From positions 62,001 to 126,000 of the forward strand of contig NZ_SMSJ01000007.1 of the NCBI RefSeq assembly GCF_004355005.1: DNA of 64,000 nt, read 5' to 3'. Shown one piece after another: positions 8,168 through 16,718 of this stretch. Below the pieces are notes generated by a model. It saw only the letters and a program-made list of their open reading frames with translations. It was not told where the DNA came from and made no database searches. A program made the position numbers and the translations under genes. This DNA is from Dankookia rubra. Lineage in GTDB: Bacteria; Pseudomonadota; Alphaproteobacteria; Acetobacterales; Acetobacteraceae. Every line of letters begins with the position of its first letter. Position 1 is the first letter of the stretch.

Positions 8168-9060
8168 TGCGGGTCCTCGTCATCGGCCGCACCGGCCAGA
8201 TCGCCACCGAGCTGCTGCCGCGCCTCGCCGCGGCCGGGCACGACCCACTCGCGCTGGAACCGCCTGATTTCGACCTGACGGATGCCGCCCAGGTCGCAGG
8301 CGCCTTCGAGCGCTTCCGGCCGGAGGCGGTGGTGAACTGTGCCGCCTATACCGCGGTCGACAAGGCGGAGGAGCAGCGCGCCATGGCCTTCGCGGTCAAT
8401 GCGACCGGCCCGCGCCTGCTGGGCGAGGCGGCGGCCGGCGCCGGCATTCCCGTGATCCACTACTCCACCGACTACGTCTTCGACGGCGCCAAGGACACCC
8501 CTTATGCCGAGACCGATGCGCCTGACCCGGTTGGCGCTTATGGCGCCTCGAAGCTGGCGGGGGAGCTGCTGCTGCACCTGGCGCAGCCGCGCAGCGTGAC
8601 GCTCCGCACCGCCTGGGTCTGCTCGCCGCATGGGGGAAATTTCGTCAAGACCATGCTGCGCTTCGGGAAGGAGCGCCCGGAGATGCGCGTGGTTGCCGAC
8701 CAGCACGGCGCGCCGACCTTCGCCGCCGACCTCGCCGATGCCGCTGTCACGCTGCTGCCGCGCCTGGCTTCCGCGCCGGCCGGCGACCCGGTCTTCGGCG
8801 TCACCCACCTGACCGGCGCACCCTACACCACCTGGCACGGCTTTGCCGAGGCGATCTTCGCGGCGGCGGCCCGGCGCGGCCAGCCGGCACCGAAGCTTAC
8901 CGCCATCGGCACGGCGGACTACCCGACGCCGGCCCGCCGTCCCACCAATTCCCGGCTCGACTGCAGCCGCGCCGCGGCCGTGCTCGGTATCCCGCCGGCC
9001 GACTGGCGCGAAGGGCTCGAACGCTGCCTCGACCAATTGATGAAGGATCCCGCGGCATGA
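8167..9060 (+). CDS. rfbD: dTDP-4-dehydrorhamnose reductase
   Basis: The 297-residue SDR enzyme reduces dTDP-4-keto-L-rhamnose to dTDP-L-rhamnose, the last step of the pathway. The start at 8167 was chosen because GRTGQIATELLPRL follows directly and the ATG overlaps the rfbB stop; the frame is open further upstream only as a shadow. Motifs: NCAAYTAVDKAEE, STDYVFDGAKDTPYAE, the YGASKLAGE YxxxK motif and RTAWVCSPHGGNFVKTM. The gene overlaps rfbA by four bases (ATGA). Confidence 0.96.
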   Translation: MRVLVIGRTGQIATELLPRLAAAGHDPLALEPPDFDLTDAAQVAGAFERFRPEAVVNCAAYTAVDKAEEQRAMAFAVNATGPRLLGEAAAGAGIPVIHYSTDYVFDGAKDTPYAETDAPDPVGAYGASKLAGELLLHLAQPRSVTLRTAWVCSPHGGNFVKTMLRFGKERPEMRVVADQHGAPTFAADLADAAVTLLPRLASAPAGDPVFGVTHLTGAPYTTWHGFAEAIFAAAARRGQPAPKLTAIGTADYPTPARRPTNSRLDCSRAAAVLGIPPADWREGLERCLDQLMKDPAA

Positions 9061-9929
9061 AGGGTATCGTCCTCGCCGGTGGCAGCGGCACCCGGCTCTA
9101 TCCGGCGACGCTTGCCGTCTCCAAGCAGCTGCTGCCGGTCTACGACAAGCCGATGGTCTACTACCCGCTGTCCGTCCTGATGCTGGCCGGCATCCGCGAG
9201 ATCATGATCATCTCGACGCCGCATGACATGCCGCTGTTCCAGCGCCTGCTGGGCGATGGCAGCCAATGGGGCATCAAACTCGAATACCAGATCCAGGAGA
9301 AGCCGAACGGCATCGCCATGGCGCTGGTGCTGGCCGAGGAATTCCTCGCCGGCGGTCCCTCTGCCCTCGTACTGGGCGACAACATCTTCCACGGCCATGA
9401 GCTCGACAACCGCATGGCGGATGCGGTGGCGGACAAGGGCGCCGCCGTCTTCGCCTATCGCGTCGCCGACCCCGAACGATACGGCGTCGCCGAATTCGAT
9501 GCCGCGGGCCGCGCCCTGTCGCTCGAGGAGAAGCCGGCCAAGCCGAAATCTGATTGGGCGGTGACAGGCCTCTATTTCTACGATGGTCGCGCGCCGCAGA
9601 TCGCCCGCAACCTCGCCCCCTCGGCACGGGGCGAATACGAGATCACCGATCTCAACAAGGTCTATCTCGAGGAAGGCACGCTGCGCGTGGCACGGCTCGG
9701 CCGCGGCTATGCCTGGCTCGACACCGGCACGCATGACAGCATGCTGGAAGCCGGCGAATTCGTCCGGGCGATCGAGAAGCGCACCGGCCAGAAGGTTGCC
9801 TCGCCGGAGGAAGTGGCCTGGCGCAAGGGCTTCATCACCGACGCCCAGTTGCTGGAGGTGGCCAAGCCGCTCCGCAACAGTGGCTATGGCCGCTATCTGG
9901 AATCGCTGCTGCAGCACGCCCACGGCTAA
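9057..9929 (+). CDS. rfbA: Glucose-1-phosphate thymidylyltransferase
   Basis: The 290-residue enzyme makes dTDP-glucose from dTTP and glucose-1-phosphate, the first step of the pathway although the gene is last in the operon. The nucleotidyltransferase signature GGSGTRLYPATLAVSKQLLP lies at residues 6-25. LVLGDNIFHGHEL, FAYRVADPERYGVAEFD and GEYEITDLNKVYL are conserved RmlA segments, and YAWLDTGTHDSMLEAGEFV completes the sugar site. All four rhamnose genes are therefore present and intact. The surface glycan that uses the rhamnose is not defined here, but the glycosyltransferases at 48-55 kb are candidates. Confidence 0.97.
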   Translation: MKGIVLAGGSGTRLYPATLAVSKQLLPVYDKPMVYYPLSVLMLAGIREIMIISTPHDMPLFQRLLGDGSQWGIKLEYQIQEKPNGIAMALVLAEEFLAGGPSALVLGDNIFHGHELDNRMADAVADKGAAVFAYRVADPERYGVAEFDAAGRALSLEEKPAKPKSDWAVTGLYFYDGRAPQIARNLAPSARGEYEITDLNKVYLEEGTLRVARLGRGYAWLDTGTHDSMLEAGEFVRAIEKRTGQKVASPEEVAWRKGFITDAQLLEVAKPLRNSGYGRYLESLLQHAHG

Positions 9930-9949
9930 GTCTCGCCGGGGGGCTTCGC

Positions 9950-11608
9950 TCAGGCCGCCGCCTCGGCCGGGGCAGCAGGGCGCAGGCAGCTTGGCGGCAG
10001 GCGGATGGCGCAGCGCATCCCCGTTGACGTCCAGTCCCGCGCGATGCGGCCGCCGAGCTGATCCTGCACCGTCGTTTCCAGGATGCGCGAGCCGATACTG
10101 TGCGGCGGCGGCGGCGGTGGCGGCCCGTCCGGCGCAGCGGCCAGGCTTTCCGCCCAGACCAGCTCGAGCCAGCCGGCCGGGGCCACGTTCCAGTCGATCG
10201 TCAGCGTCCCGCCGGGTTGCGCCAGCGCGCCATGGCGCGACGCATTGCTCGCCAATTCGTGCAGCACCATCGCCAGCGGCTGGGTGGCGACCGAGGCCAG
10301 CATCACCGGCGGCCCGGAGAGCTGCAGCGCCGTGTTCGGCGCGGGATGGCGGCCAAGCTCGGATTCCACCAGGCGCCGTAGCCCGACGCCCTGCCAGCGC
10401 GTCTGGGCCAGCAGGGTATGCGCACGCGCCAGGACGGCGATGCGCGCCTCGACCCGCGGCAGGAAGCTGTCGGCATCCTCGGTCCGGGTCAGCCGCAGCA
10501 GCGCCTAGACCACGGCCAGGGTGTTCTTGGCGCGGTGGTCGACCTCCCGCAGCAGCAGCTGCTGCTGCTCCTCCACCAGGCGCCGTTCGGTGATGTCGGC
10601 GATCACGCCGTGCCAAGTGGGGCAGCCGAGCCCGGCCGTCGCCTGGGCCCGGAGCTCGATCCAGCGCGGCGCCAGGCCGGGGGTGGCGCGCAGCCGGACC
10701 GCGCATTGCGCCGGGTCGCCGCTGCGCCGCGCCCGGGCGATCGTCGCGTCGAACAGCGCCCGGTCGGCCGGGTCGACGCAGTCGCGCAGCGCCGTCAGGC
10801 CGACGGGACCGGACTGGCACCAGCCGAGGATGGACGCGGCCTGGGCGTCCCAGGCGACGCGGTCCGCCGCCTCGTCCCAGCTCCAGCAGCCGAGCTCGGC
10901 GGCGGCGAGGGCGAGGCGGAGCTGCGCCTCGCTCTCGGCCAGGGCGGCGGCGCGCAGGGTTTCCCGCCGTGCCTCCGTCGCCGCAGCGGCGCGGGCGCGC
11001 TGTTCGCGGCGATGCGTCATGACCGCCAGCGCCAGCAGGGCCGCCATGGCGACGCCGAGCGGCAGCATCCCGTCCCGCGGCGGCGGGGCGGTGCGGATCG
11101 CCAGCACCCGCAGCGGCCAGCCGGCCACCGCATGCTCGGCGGTCAGGAAGGGGGTGGCGCCGGGGCTCGCCTCGCCGAAGGCGCTGGCCAGGAGTTGGCC
11201 ATCCGGCCCCAGGATCGCCAGCCGGATCCCGCCCGGCGGCGGCGCGCCGGCCAGGGCGGTGACCAGCAGCGCCGGGTCTGCCGCGGCATCGCGGGAGGCA
11301 TCGCCCTGCCGGCCGAGACTGCTGGCCACCTGCGCGGCGGCGACCGCAGCCTGCCGTGCCAGGTCGCCCGCTTCCGTCCCGAGCGTCGGCACCAGCCGGC
11401 CGAGCGGCAGCAGCGCCAACGGCAGCAGAATGGCCGCCAGGAACAGCAGGCCGGACGCCCGCGGTGCGCTGCGCCGCGCGGCAGGACGCAGGTCCGGCCT
11501 GGCCTGAGCCGATATCGGCGTGGGGTGGATGGTTTCGGTATAGCCCAACTCGGGGCGCCTGTTCCCGTCGCACCGGGCCCTGCGCCCCATGCTGTTGCGT
11601 GACACCAT
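9950..11608 (-). pseudogene. HWE-family sensor histidine kinase interrupted by one in-frame amber codon
   Basis: Read through, the frame encodes about 552 residues: a transmembrane helix near 50-72, an extracytoplasmic segment, a second helix near 180-198, a PAS domain near 225-340, then the phosphoacceptor H-box REVDHRAKNTLAVV with His near 358. Codon 368 is TAG at 10505-10507. The same frame then continues as ALLRLTRTEDAD and leads into the kinase domain with LHELASNASRHGAL and the HWE-type VWAES motif. Homologous kinases have Gln at the amber position (NTLAVVQA), so a single CAG to TAG change explains the break. No other lesion is visible. It could be a recent inactivation, a base error or a suppressed stop. 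Confidence 0.85.
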
Positions 11609-11619
11609 GGACCATAATG

Positions 11620-11636
11620 CGAACGATCGTAGTTCG
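11620..11636. promoter_or_regulatory. Short inverted repeat in the kinase / metallo-hydrolase divergent region
   Basis: CGAAC (11620-11624) and GTTCG (11632-11636) flank a 7-bp spacer, 12 bp upstream of the kinase start and within an AT-richer patch. It may be part of a promoter or operator for either divergent gene. The arms are short, so this is tentative. Confidence 0.2.
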
Positions 11637-11790
11637 AAATCTCGTGAGAGGCGAATTAGTGTCCTCCGGGATAACGGGGCGGGCGGATCGACAATCCCAC
11701 TGGGACCCCCTTATCTTCCGGTAAGGCCGCACCCCACGGCTCCCCCCAGCCCCAGCCTGGCCCGATCGCCAGCGGCGGAGATGCCCCAGG

Positions 11791-12825
11791 ATGCCCGACG
11801 CCCCGCGCGACCTCGCCCCCGACGTGCCGGCGCCGGGGGAGGTGCGGGTGCTGCAGCCCGGCCTGCTGCGGGCCCGCATGCCGCTGCCGTTTCCCCCGAA
11901 CCACGTGAACATCTGGTTCCTGGAACATGATGGGGGCTGGCTGGCGGTCGATACCTCGGTTGCCGGGCGGGCGAGTCGGGAATTGTGGGAGCAGGTTCTG
12001 GCGCAGCCGCAGCTCGGCGGCCGGCCGCTGACCGCGCTGCTGGTGACGCATTTTCACCCCGACCATATCGGCCTGACCGGCTGGCTCTGCGAGCGCTTCG
12101 GCATTCTGCCGATGATGACCCGCATCGAGTGGCTGATGGCCCGCGCGCTCTGGTACGACAGCGGGCCGCACATGATGGCGCAGCAGATCGCCCACTACAC
12201 CCGCGCCGGCTGCCCGCCGGAATACCTGTCCTTTGTCGAGGGCCGCGGCGCGCTGTACCAGCGGGCAGTGGGGGAGCTGCCGCGCAGCTTCCACGCGCTG
12301 AAGGACGGCCGCGGCGTGACGATCGGCGGCACCGAGTGGCGCGTCGTCACCGGCGCCGGGCATGCGCCGGACATGGCGACGCTCTATTGCGCCGAGCGCG
12401 GCGTGCTGATCTCGGCCGACCAGATCCTGCCGCGGATCTCGCCCTATATCGGCCTGCATCCGGGCGAGCCGGAGGCCGACCCGCTGGGCGACTTCCTCGC
12501 CAGCAACGAGCGCTTCCGGCCGCTGCCGGACGACACTTACGTGCTGCCCTCGCATGGTGAGCCCTTCCACACCCTGCACCGCCGGCTGGACCAGCTGGCC
12601 GGCCACCATGCGGAGCGGCTGGACACCCTGGCCGAGGCCTGCCGCGAGCCGCTGACCGCCTTCGAGGCGGCGCAGATCCTCTTTCCCCGGGCGACCGGCG
12701 AATTGCCGCAGATGGGCTTCACCGTCGGCGAGACCCTGGCGCATCTCCGCCGGCTGGAACGGCAGGGCCGGCTCGCGGTCGAGCCCGGCCCCGGGGAGGC
12801 CGTGAGGTTCCGCACCCGCGCATGA
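11791..12825 (+). CDS. MBL-fold metallo-hydrolase
   Basis: The 344-residue cytoplasmic protein carries the metallo-beta-lactamase metal motif LVTHFHPDHIGLTG near residue 87. The later metal ligands appear in TGAGHAPDMATLY, ISADQILP and LPSHGEPF, so the dinuclear site looks complete. A C-terminal extension of about 90 residues resembles the winged-helix-like tail seen in glyoxalase-II/LACTB2-like hydrolases that act on thioesters. The substrate is not known. It is the first gene of a five-gene run and overlaps the next gene by four bases (ATGA). Confidence 0.85.
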   Translation: MPDAPRDLAPDVPAPGEVRVLQPGLLRARMPLPFPPNHVNIWFLEHDGGWLAVDTSVAGRASRELWEQVLAQPQLGGRPLTALLVTHFHPDHIGLTGWLCERFGILPMMTRIEWLMARALWYDSGPHMMAQQIAHYTRAGCPPEYLSFVEGRGALYQRAVGELPRSFHALKDGRGVTIGGTEWRVVTGAGHAPDMATLYCAERGVLISADQILPRISPYIGLHPGEPEADPLGDFLASNERFRPLPDDTYVLPSHGEPFHTLHRRLDQLAGHHAERLDTLAEACREPLTAFEAAQILFPRATGELPQMGFTVGETLAHLRRLERQGRLAVEPGPGEAVRFRTRA

Positions 12826-14093
12826 GTCCCGAGGTCGACGTGGTGGTGGTCGGGGCCGGCGCCGCGGGCATCGCCGCGGCCCGGCTGCTGCGGGCACGCG
12901 GCCGGACGGTGCGGCTGCTGGAGGCCGGCGGCCGGATCGGCGGCCGCGCCTTCACGGAGACCGCCTCGCTCGGCGCGCCCTTCGACCACGGCGCCTCCTG
13001 GATCCATGTCGCCGAGCGCAACCCGCTGACGCCGATCGCGCGCGAGATGGGCTTCACCCTGCGCGACGAACGGCGACGGGTGCGCGATATCCTGCTGTTC
13101 GAGGGGCGCCCGGCGAGCGCCGCCGAGCGCGCCGCGCACGACGCCGCCTGCGAGGCCTGGGAGGCGGCGGTCGAGGCGCGCGACGCGGCGGGCGACGCCG
13201 ACATCCCGCTGGCCTCGGCGGTGCCGCGGGACGGGCCTTGGGACGCCACCGTCTCGCACTGGTTCAGCAGCATCATCTCGGGCGTCGAGGCCGAGGATTT
13301 CAGCCTGCGCGACTACGTGGCGACCGGGCTGGACGGTGCCAACCTGCAGGTCGCCGAGGGGTTCGGCACGCTGGTGGCGCGGCTGGGCGAAGGCTTGCCG
13401 GTGACCCTGCGGACGCCCGTCGCGCAATTGCGCTGGGACGGCGCGGGGGTGCGGGCGGAGGGGGCATGGGGGGCGCTGCGCGCCGGCGCGGCGATTGTCA
13501 CCGTCTCGACCGGCGTGCTGGCCGCCGAGGGCATCCGCTTCGACCCGGCGCTGCCGGACGATATCCAGGCGGCAATCGCCGGCCTGCCGCAGGGGCTGCT
13601 GAGCAAGGTCGCGCTGCGGGCGGCGGGGGAGGCGCGGCTCGGCCTCGGCGCCTTCGCCCGGCTCGGACGGCAGGCGCAGGGTGCGGGCGACCACCCGATG
13701 TCCTGGATGCTGTGGCCCTGGGGCCGCGACCATGCGGTGGGCTTCATCGGCGGTGCGACGGCCTGGGCACTGGCGCGGGAAGGCCCGGCCGCGGCAGGGG
13801 CCTTCGCCCGGGCCGAACTGGCCCGCTACTTCGGCGCGGCCGAGGTGGCGCGCGCCTTCGCCCCCGGCGCGGTGGCGACCGGCTGGGCGGAGGACCCGCT
13901 CTTCCTCGGCGCCTATAGCCATGCCCGGGTGGGCTGCTACGGCGCCCGCGCGACGCTGCGCGACGCGGTTCTGGCCGGGGGGCGGCTGCGCTTCGCCGGC
14001 GAGGCCTGCCATACCCGCACCGCCGGCACGGTCGGCGGCGCCTGGGAGAGCGGCGAGCGCGCCGCGCGCGAGGTCGACGCCGCGCTCGGCTGA
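12822..14093 (+). CDS. FAD-dependent amine oxidase-like oxidoreductase
   Basis: The 423-residue flavoprotein has an N-terminal dinucleotide-binding motif VVVGAGAAGIAAARLL, followed by LLEAGGRIGGRAFTE, the typical second motif of flavin-containing monoamine/polyamine oxidases. FDHGASWIH is the conserved substrate/FAD region, and the C-terminal FAD clamp FAGEACHTRTAGTVGGAWESG is complete. The enzyme probably oxidises an amine to an imine with release of hydrogen peroxide. The coupling to a metallo-hydrolase and an M20 peptidase suggests degradation of an amine or amide compound; no substrate can be assigned. Confidence 0.85.
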   Translation: MSPEVDVVVVGAGAAGIAAARLLRARGRTVRLLEAGGRIGGRAFTETASLGAPFDHGASWIHVAERNPLTPIAREMGFTLRDERRRVRDILLFEGRPASAAERAAHDAACEAWEAAVEARDAAGDADIPLASAVPRDGPWDATVSHWFSSIISGVEAEDFSLRDYVATGLDGANLQVAEGFGTLVARLGEGLPVTLRTPVAQLRWDGAGVRAEGAWGALRAGAAIVTVSTGVLAAEGIRFDPALPDDIQAAIAGLPQGLLSKVALRAAGEARLGLGAFARLGRQAQGAGDHPMSWMLWPWGRDHAVGFIGGATAWALAREGPAAAGAFARAELARYFGAAEVARAFAPGAVATGWAEDPLFLGAYSHARVGCYGARATLRDAVLAGGRLRFAGEACHTRTAGTVGGAWESGERAAREVDAALG

Positions 14094-14125
14094 CGGCGGC
14101 GGCGCGGCAGGGCATGGTGCCGCGC

Positions 14126-15370
14126 ATGACACGTACCGAATTCGCCGCCCGCGCCGAGTCCGACGCCGATCGCGTCGTCGCCCTGACCCGGGCCCTCGTC
14201 GCCGTGCCCTCGCCCAATCCGCCGGGCGACACCCGCGCCTGCGCCGAAGTCGCCGCTGCGTTGGTCGGCGATGCGGTGCCCGGGGTGGAGATCGCGCTGC
14301 ATGCGACCTCCGACCTCGTCACCAACCTGGTGGCCCGGGTGCGCGGCCATGCGCCGGGACGGCGGCTGGTCTTCAACGGCCATCTCGACACCTATCCGGT
14401 GAACGAGGCGCTGCCCTGGACGGTGCCGCCGCTCGGCGGGCTGCTGCGTGACGGCAGGCTCTACGGTCGCGGCACGGCGGACATGAAGGGGGGCATTGCC
14501 GCCTCGATCCACGCGCTGGCGCTGCTGGCCGAGCATCCCGGCCTCTGGCGCGGCGAGGCGGTGCTGACCCTGGCGGGCGACGAGGAGAGCATGGGCGTCC
14601 TCGGCACCAGGTGGCTGATGGACAACGTCCCGCATGCGGTGGGCGATGCAGTCATCATCGGCGATGCCGGCAGCCCGCGGGTGCTGCGCTTCGGCGAGAA
14701 GGGCTTCCTCTGGATCGAGCTGGAGGCCACGGGCCGCGCCAGCCACGGCGCGCATGTCCATCTCGGCGTCAATGCGCTCGACCGCCTCTGCGCCGCGCTG
14801 GATGCGGTGCGAGGGCTGCGCGACCTGGTGCCGGATGCGCCGCCGGGGGTAACGGCGGCGATCGCCGCGGCGAGGCCGGTCAGCGAGGCACTGGCCGGGG
14901 CCGGCGAGGCCGAGGTGCTCGGCAGCGTCACGGTGAATATCGGCCGGGTCGAGGGCGGCACCTCGACCAACCTGGTGCCCGCCAGCGCCCGCGCCGGCAT
15001 CGACATCCGCCTGCCGGTCGGCATCCCCTGCGCCACGGCCGAGGCGGCGCTGGCCGCGGCACTCGGCGGGCGGGAGGGCATCAGCTACCAGGTCCTCCGC
15101 CGCTTCGAGCCGAACCACACCGCCCCCGCGCATGAGATCGTCCGCCGCACCGCCGCCGCGGCGGCCGAGGTGCTGGGCGGCCCCTGCGCGGTGAACATGC
15201 GGGTCGGCGGCTCGGATGCGCGCTGGTTCCGCATGGCCGGCCTGCCGACCGTGGTCTATGGCCCGACGCCGCACAACATGGGCGGAGCGGACGAATACGT
15301 GCTGGTCGAGGAGCTGCGCCAAGTGGCGCTTGTGCATGCGCTGGCGGCGTTGGACTTCCTCGCGGCGTGA
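14126..15370 (+). CDS. M20-family metallopeptidase / ArgE-DapE-type deacylase
   Basis: The protein of about 414 residues has the co-catalytic zinc motifs of family M20: NGHLDTYPV, GRGTADMKGG, LAGDEESMG with the catalytic Glu, and GGSDARWF near the C-terminus. The dimerisation (lid) domain lies between, starting around GFLWIELEATGRASHGA. Such enzymes hydrolyse N-acyl or short peptide amide bonds in the cytoplasm. The ATG at 14126 is preferred over the one at 14114, which adds only MVPR. The stop overlaps the next gene's GTG start (GTGA). Confidence 0.87.
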   Translation: MTRTEFAARAESDADRVVALTRALVAVPSPNPPGDTRACAEVAAALVGDAVPGVEIALHATSDLVTNLVARVRGHAPGRRLVFNGHLDTYPVNEALPWTVPPLGGLLRDGRLYGRGTADMKGGIAASIHALALLAEHPGLWRGEAVLTLAGDEESMGVLGTRWLMDNVPHAVGDAVIIGDAGSPRVLRFGEKGFLWIELEATGRASHGAHVHLGVNALDRLCAALDAVRGLRDLVPDAPPGVTAAIAAARPVSEALAGAGEAEVLGSVTVNIGRVEGGTSTNLVPASARAGIDIRLPVGIPCATAEAALAAALGGREGISYQVLRRFEPNHTAPAHEIVRRTAAAAAEVLGGPCAVNMRVGGSDARWFRMAGLPTVVYGPTPHNMGGADEYVLVEELRQVALVHALAALDFLAA

Positions 15371-16245
15371 CACAGATCGCCAATGTCCCGCGGGCGATGC
15401 TGTGGATGCTCGCCTCCGGCCTGCTGTTCACGGGGCTGAACGCGCTGCTGCGGACCCTGGCGCAGCAGCTCGACCCCTTTGTCACGCAATTCCTCCGCTA
15501 CGGTGCCGGCGCGCTGGTGATGCTGCCCTTCATCTGGCGCGCCGGGCTTGCCGCTTACCGGCCGAAGGGGCTGTCGGGCCAGCTCTGGCGTGGCGCGGTG
15601 CATACCTCCGGCCTGCTGCTCTGGTTCATCGCGGTGCCGCGGGTGCCGCTGGCGGAGATGACCGCGCTCGGCTTCACCACGCCGCTCTTCATCATGCTCG
15701 GCGCCATCCTCTTCCTCGGCGAGCGGATGGTGGCGGCGCGCTGGATCGCCGCCCTGGTCGGCTTCGCCGGCGTGCTGGTGGTGGTCTCGCCGGGGCTGCG
15801 CGGCGGCGGCGGGCCCTATGGCTTCGTCATGCTGGCGGCATCGCCGCTCTTTGCCGCCTCCTTCCTCATCACCAAGGCGCTGACCCGGCGGGACAGCCCG
15901 CAGGTGATCGTGGTCTGGCAGGCGATCACCGTGACGCTCTTCAGCATGCCGCTGGCGCTGCTGGCCTGGACTTGGCCGACGCCGGCGCAATGGGCGCTGT
16001 TCCTGCTGACCGGGATGATCGGCTCGGCCGGGCATTTCTGCCTGACCCGGGCGATCTCGCTGGCGGATGTCTCGGCCACCCAGCCGGTTAAATTCCTCGA
16101 GCTGATCTGGGCCTCCCTCGTCGGCTTCGCGGTCTGGAGCGACCTGCCCGGCCCGGCGACGCTGCTCGGCGGCGCCATCATCTTCGCCAGCACCACCTGG
16201 ATCGCGCGGCGCGAGGCGCGGCTGCGCAGGGAGGCCACAGCATGA
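15367..16245 (+). CDS. EamA/DMT-family transporter
   Basis: The 292-residue protein consists of about ten hydrophobic helices in two EamA halves, the pattern of drug/metabolite exporters of the inner membrane. Characteristic segments are FTGLNALLRTLAQQLDPFV in helix 1 and LGFTTPLFIMLGAILFLGE at the end of the first half, with a second FLGE-like boundary near the C-terminus. The start is a GTG inside the preceding stop, so expression should be coupled to the M20 peptidase. It may export or import a product or substrate of the operon; direction and ligand are unknown. Confidence 0.88.
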   Translation: MTQIANVPRAMLWMLASGLLFTGLNALLRTLAQQLDPFVTQFLRYGAGALVMLPFIWRAGLAAYRPKGLSGQLWRGAVHTSGLLLWFIAVPRVPLAEMTALGFTTPLFIMLGAILFLGERMVAARWIAALVGFAGVLVVVSPGLRGGGGPYGFVMLAASPLFAASFLITKALTRRDSPQVIVVWQAITVTLFSMPLALLAWTWPTPAQWALFLLTGMIGSAGHFCLTRAISLADVSATQPVKFLELIWASLVGFAVWSDLPGPATLLGGAIIFASTTWIARREARLRREATA

Positions 16246-16685
16246 CCGAGATCCCCCTCGTCACCCCGGGCGCGGACTTCGTCTGGGAGGCGCTGGTCGA
16301 GATCGCGCCGACCCGGTTGCTGGGGGAGGGGCCGCTCGGCGAGCGCCGCATCGTCCCCATCACCGGCGGGCAATTCGCCGGGCCGCGGATCCGCGGCCGG
16401 GTGCTGCCGGGCGGCGCCGACCGCCAGCTGATCCGCCGCGACGGGGTGAAGCGGCTGGAGGCGCTCTACGAGATCGAGGCCGAGGATGGCGCGGTCATCA
16501 CCGTGCTCAACCGCGTCGTCATCGCGCCGAGGGAGGGCGCGCCCGACTACCGCGCCTCGACGCTCGAGATCGCCGCGCCGGAGGGCCCGCACGCCTGGCT
16601 GAACCGGCTGGCCTTCATCGGCACGCTGCACCCACTGGCGCCGCGCCCGGCGGTGCTGGTGCGGGTCTTCGCCCTGGTGCCCTGA
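16242..16685 (+). CDS. DUF3237-family protein
   Basis: The 147-residue protein resembles the DUF3237 family, small beta-barrel proteins of unknown function. Visible family features are the early ITGGQFAGPRIRGRVLPGG segment and YEIEAEDGAVITVLNRV in the second half. No catalytic residues are assigned in this family. The ATG overlaps the stop of the EamA gene by four bases, making it the last member of the overlapping operon that starts at 11791. Confidence 0.8.
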   Translation: MTEIPLVTPGADFVWEALVEIAPTRLLGEGPLGERRIVPITGGQFAGPRIRGRVLPGGADRQLIRRDGVKRLEALYEIEAEDGAVITVLNRVVIAPREGAPDYRASTLEIAAPEGPHAWLNRLAFIGTLHPLAPRPAVLVRVFALVP

Positions 16686-16718
16686 CGGCAGCGGTTCGGC
16701 CTCGCCGCACCAGGCAAC

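Noticed and set aside
8919-11912. A 997-codon minus-strand open frame over rfbA and the histidine kinase
   Set aside because: It is an antisense shadow of rfbA and an alternate frame over the kinase, without conserved motifs.
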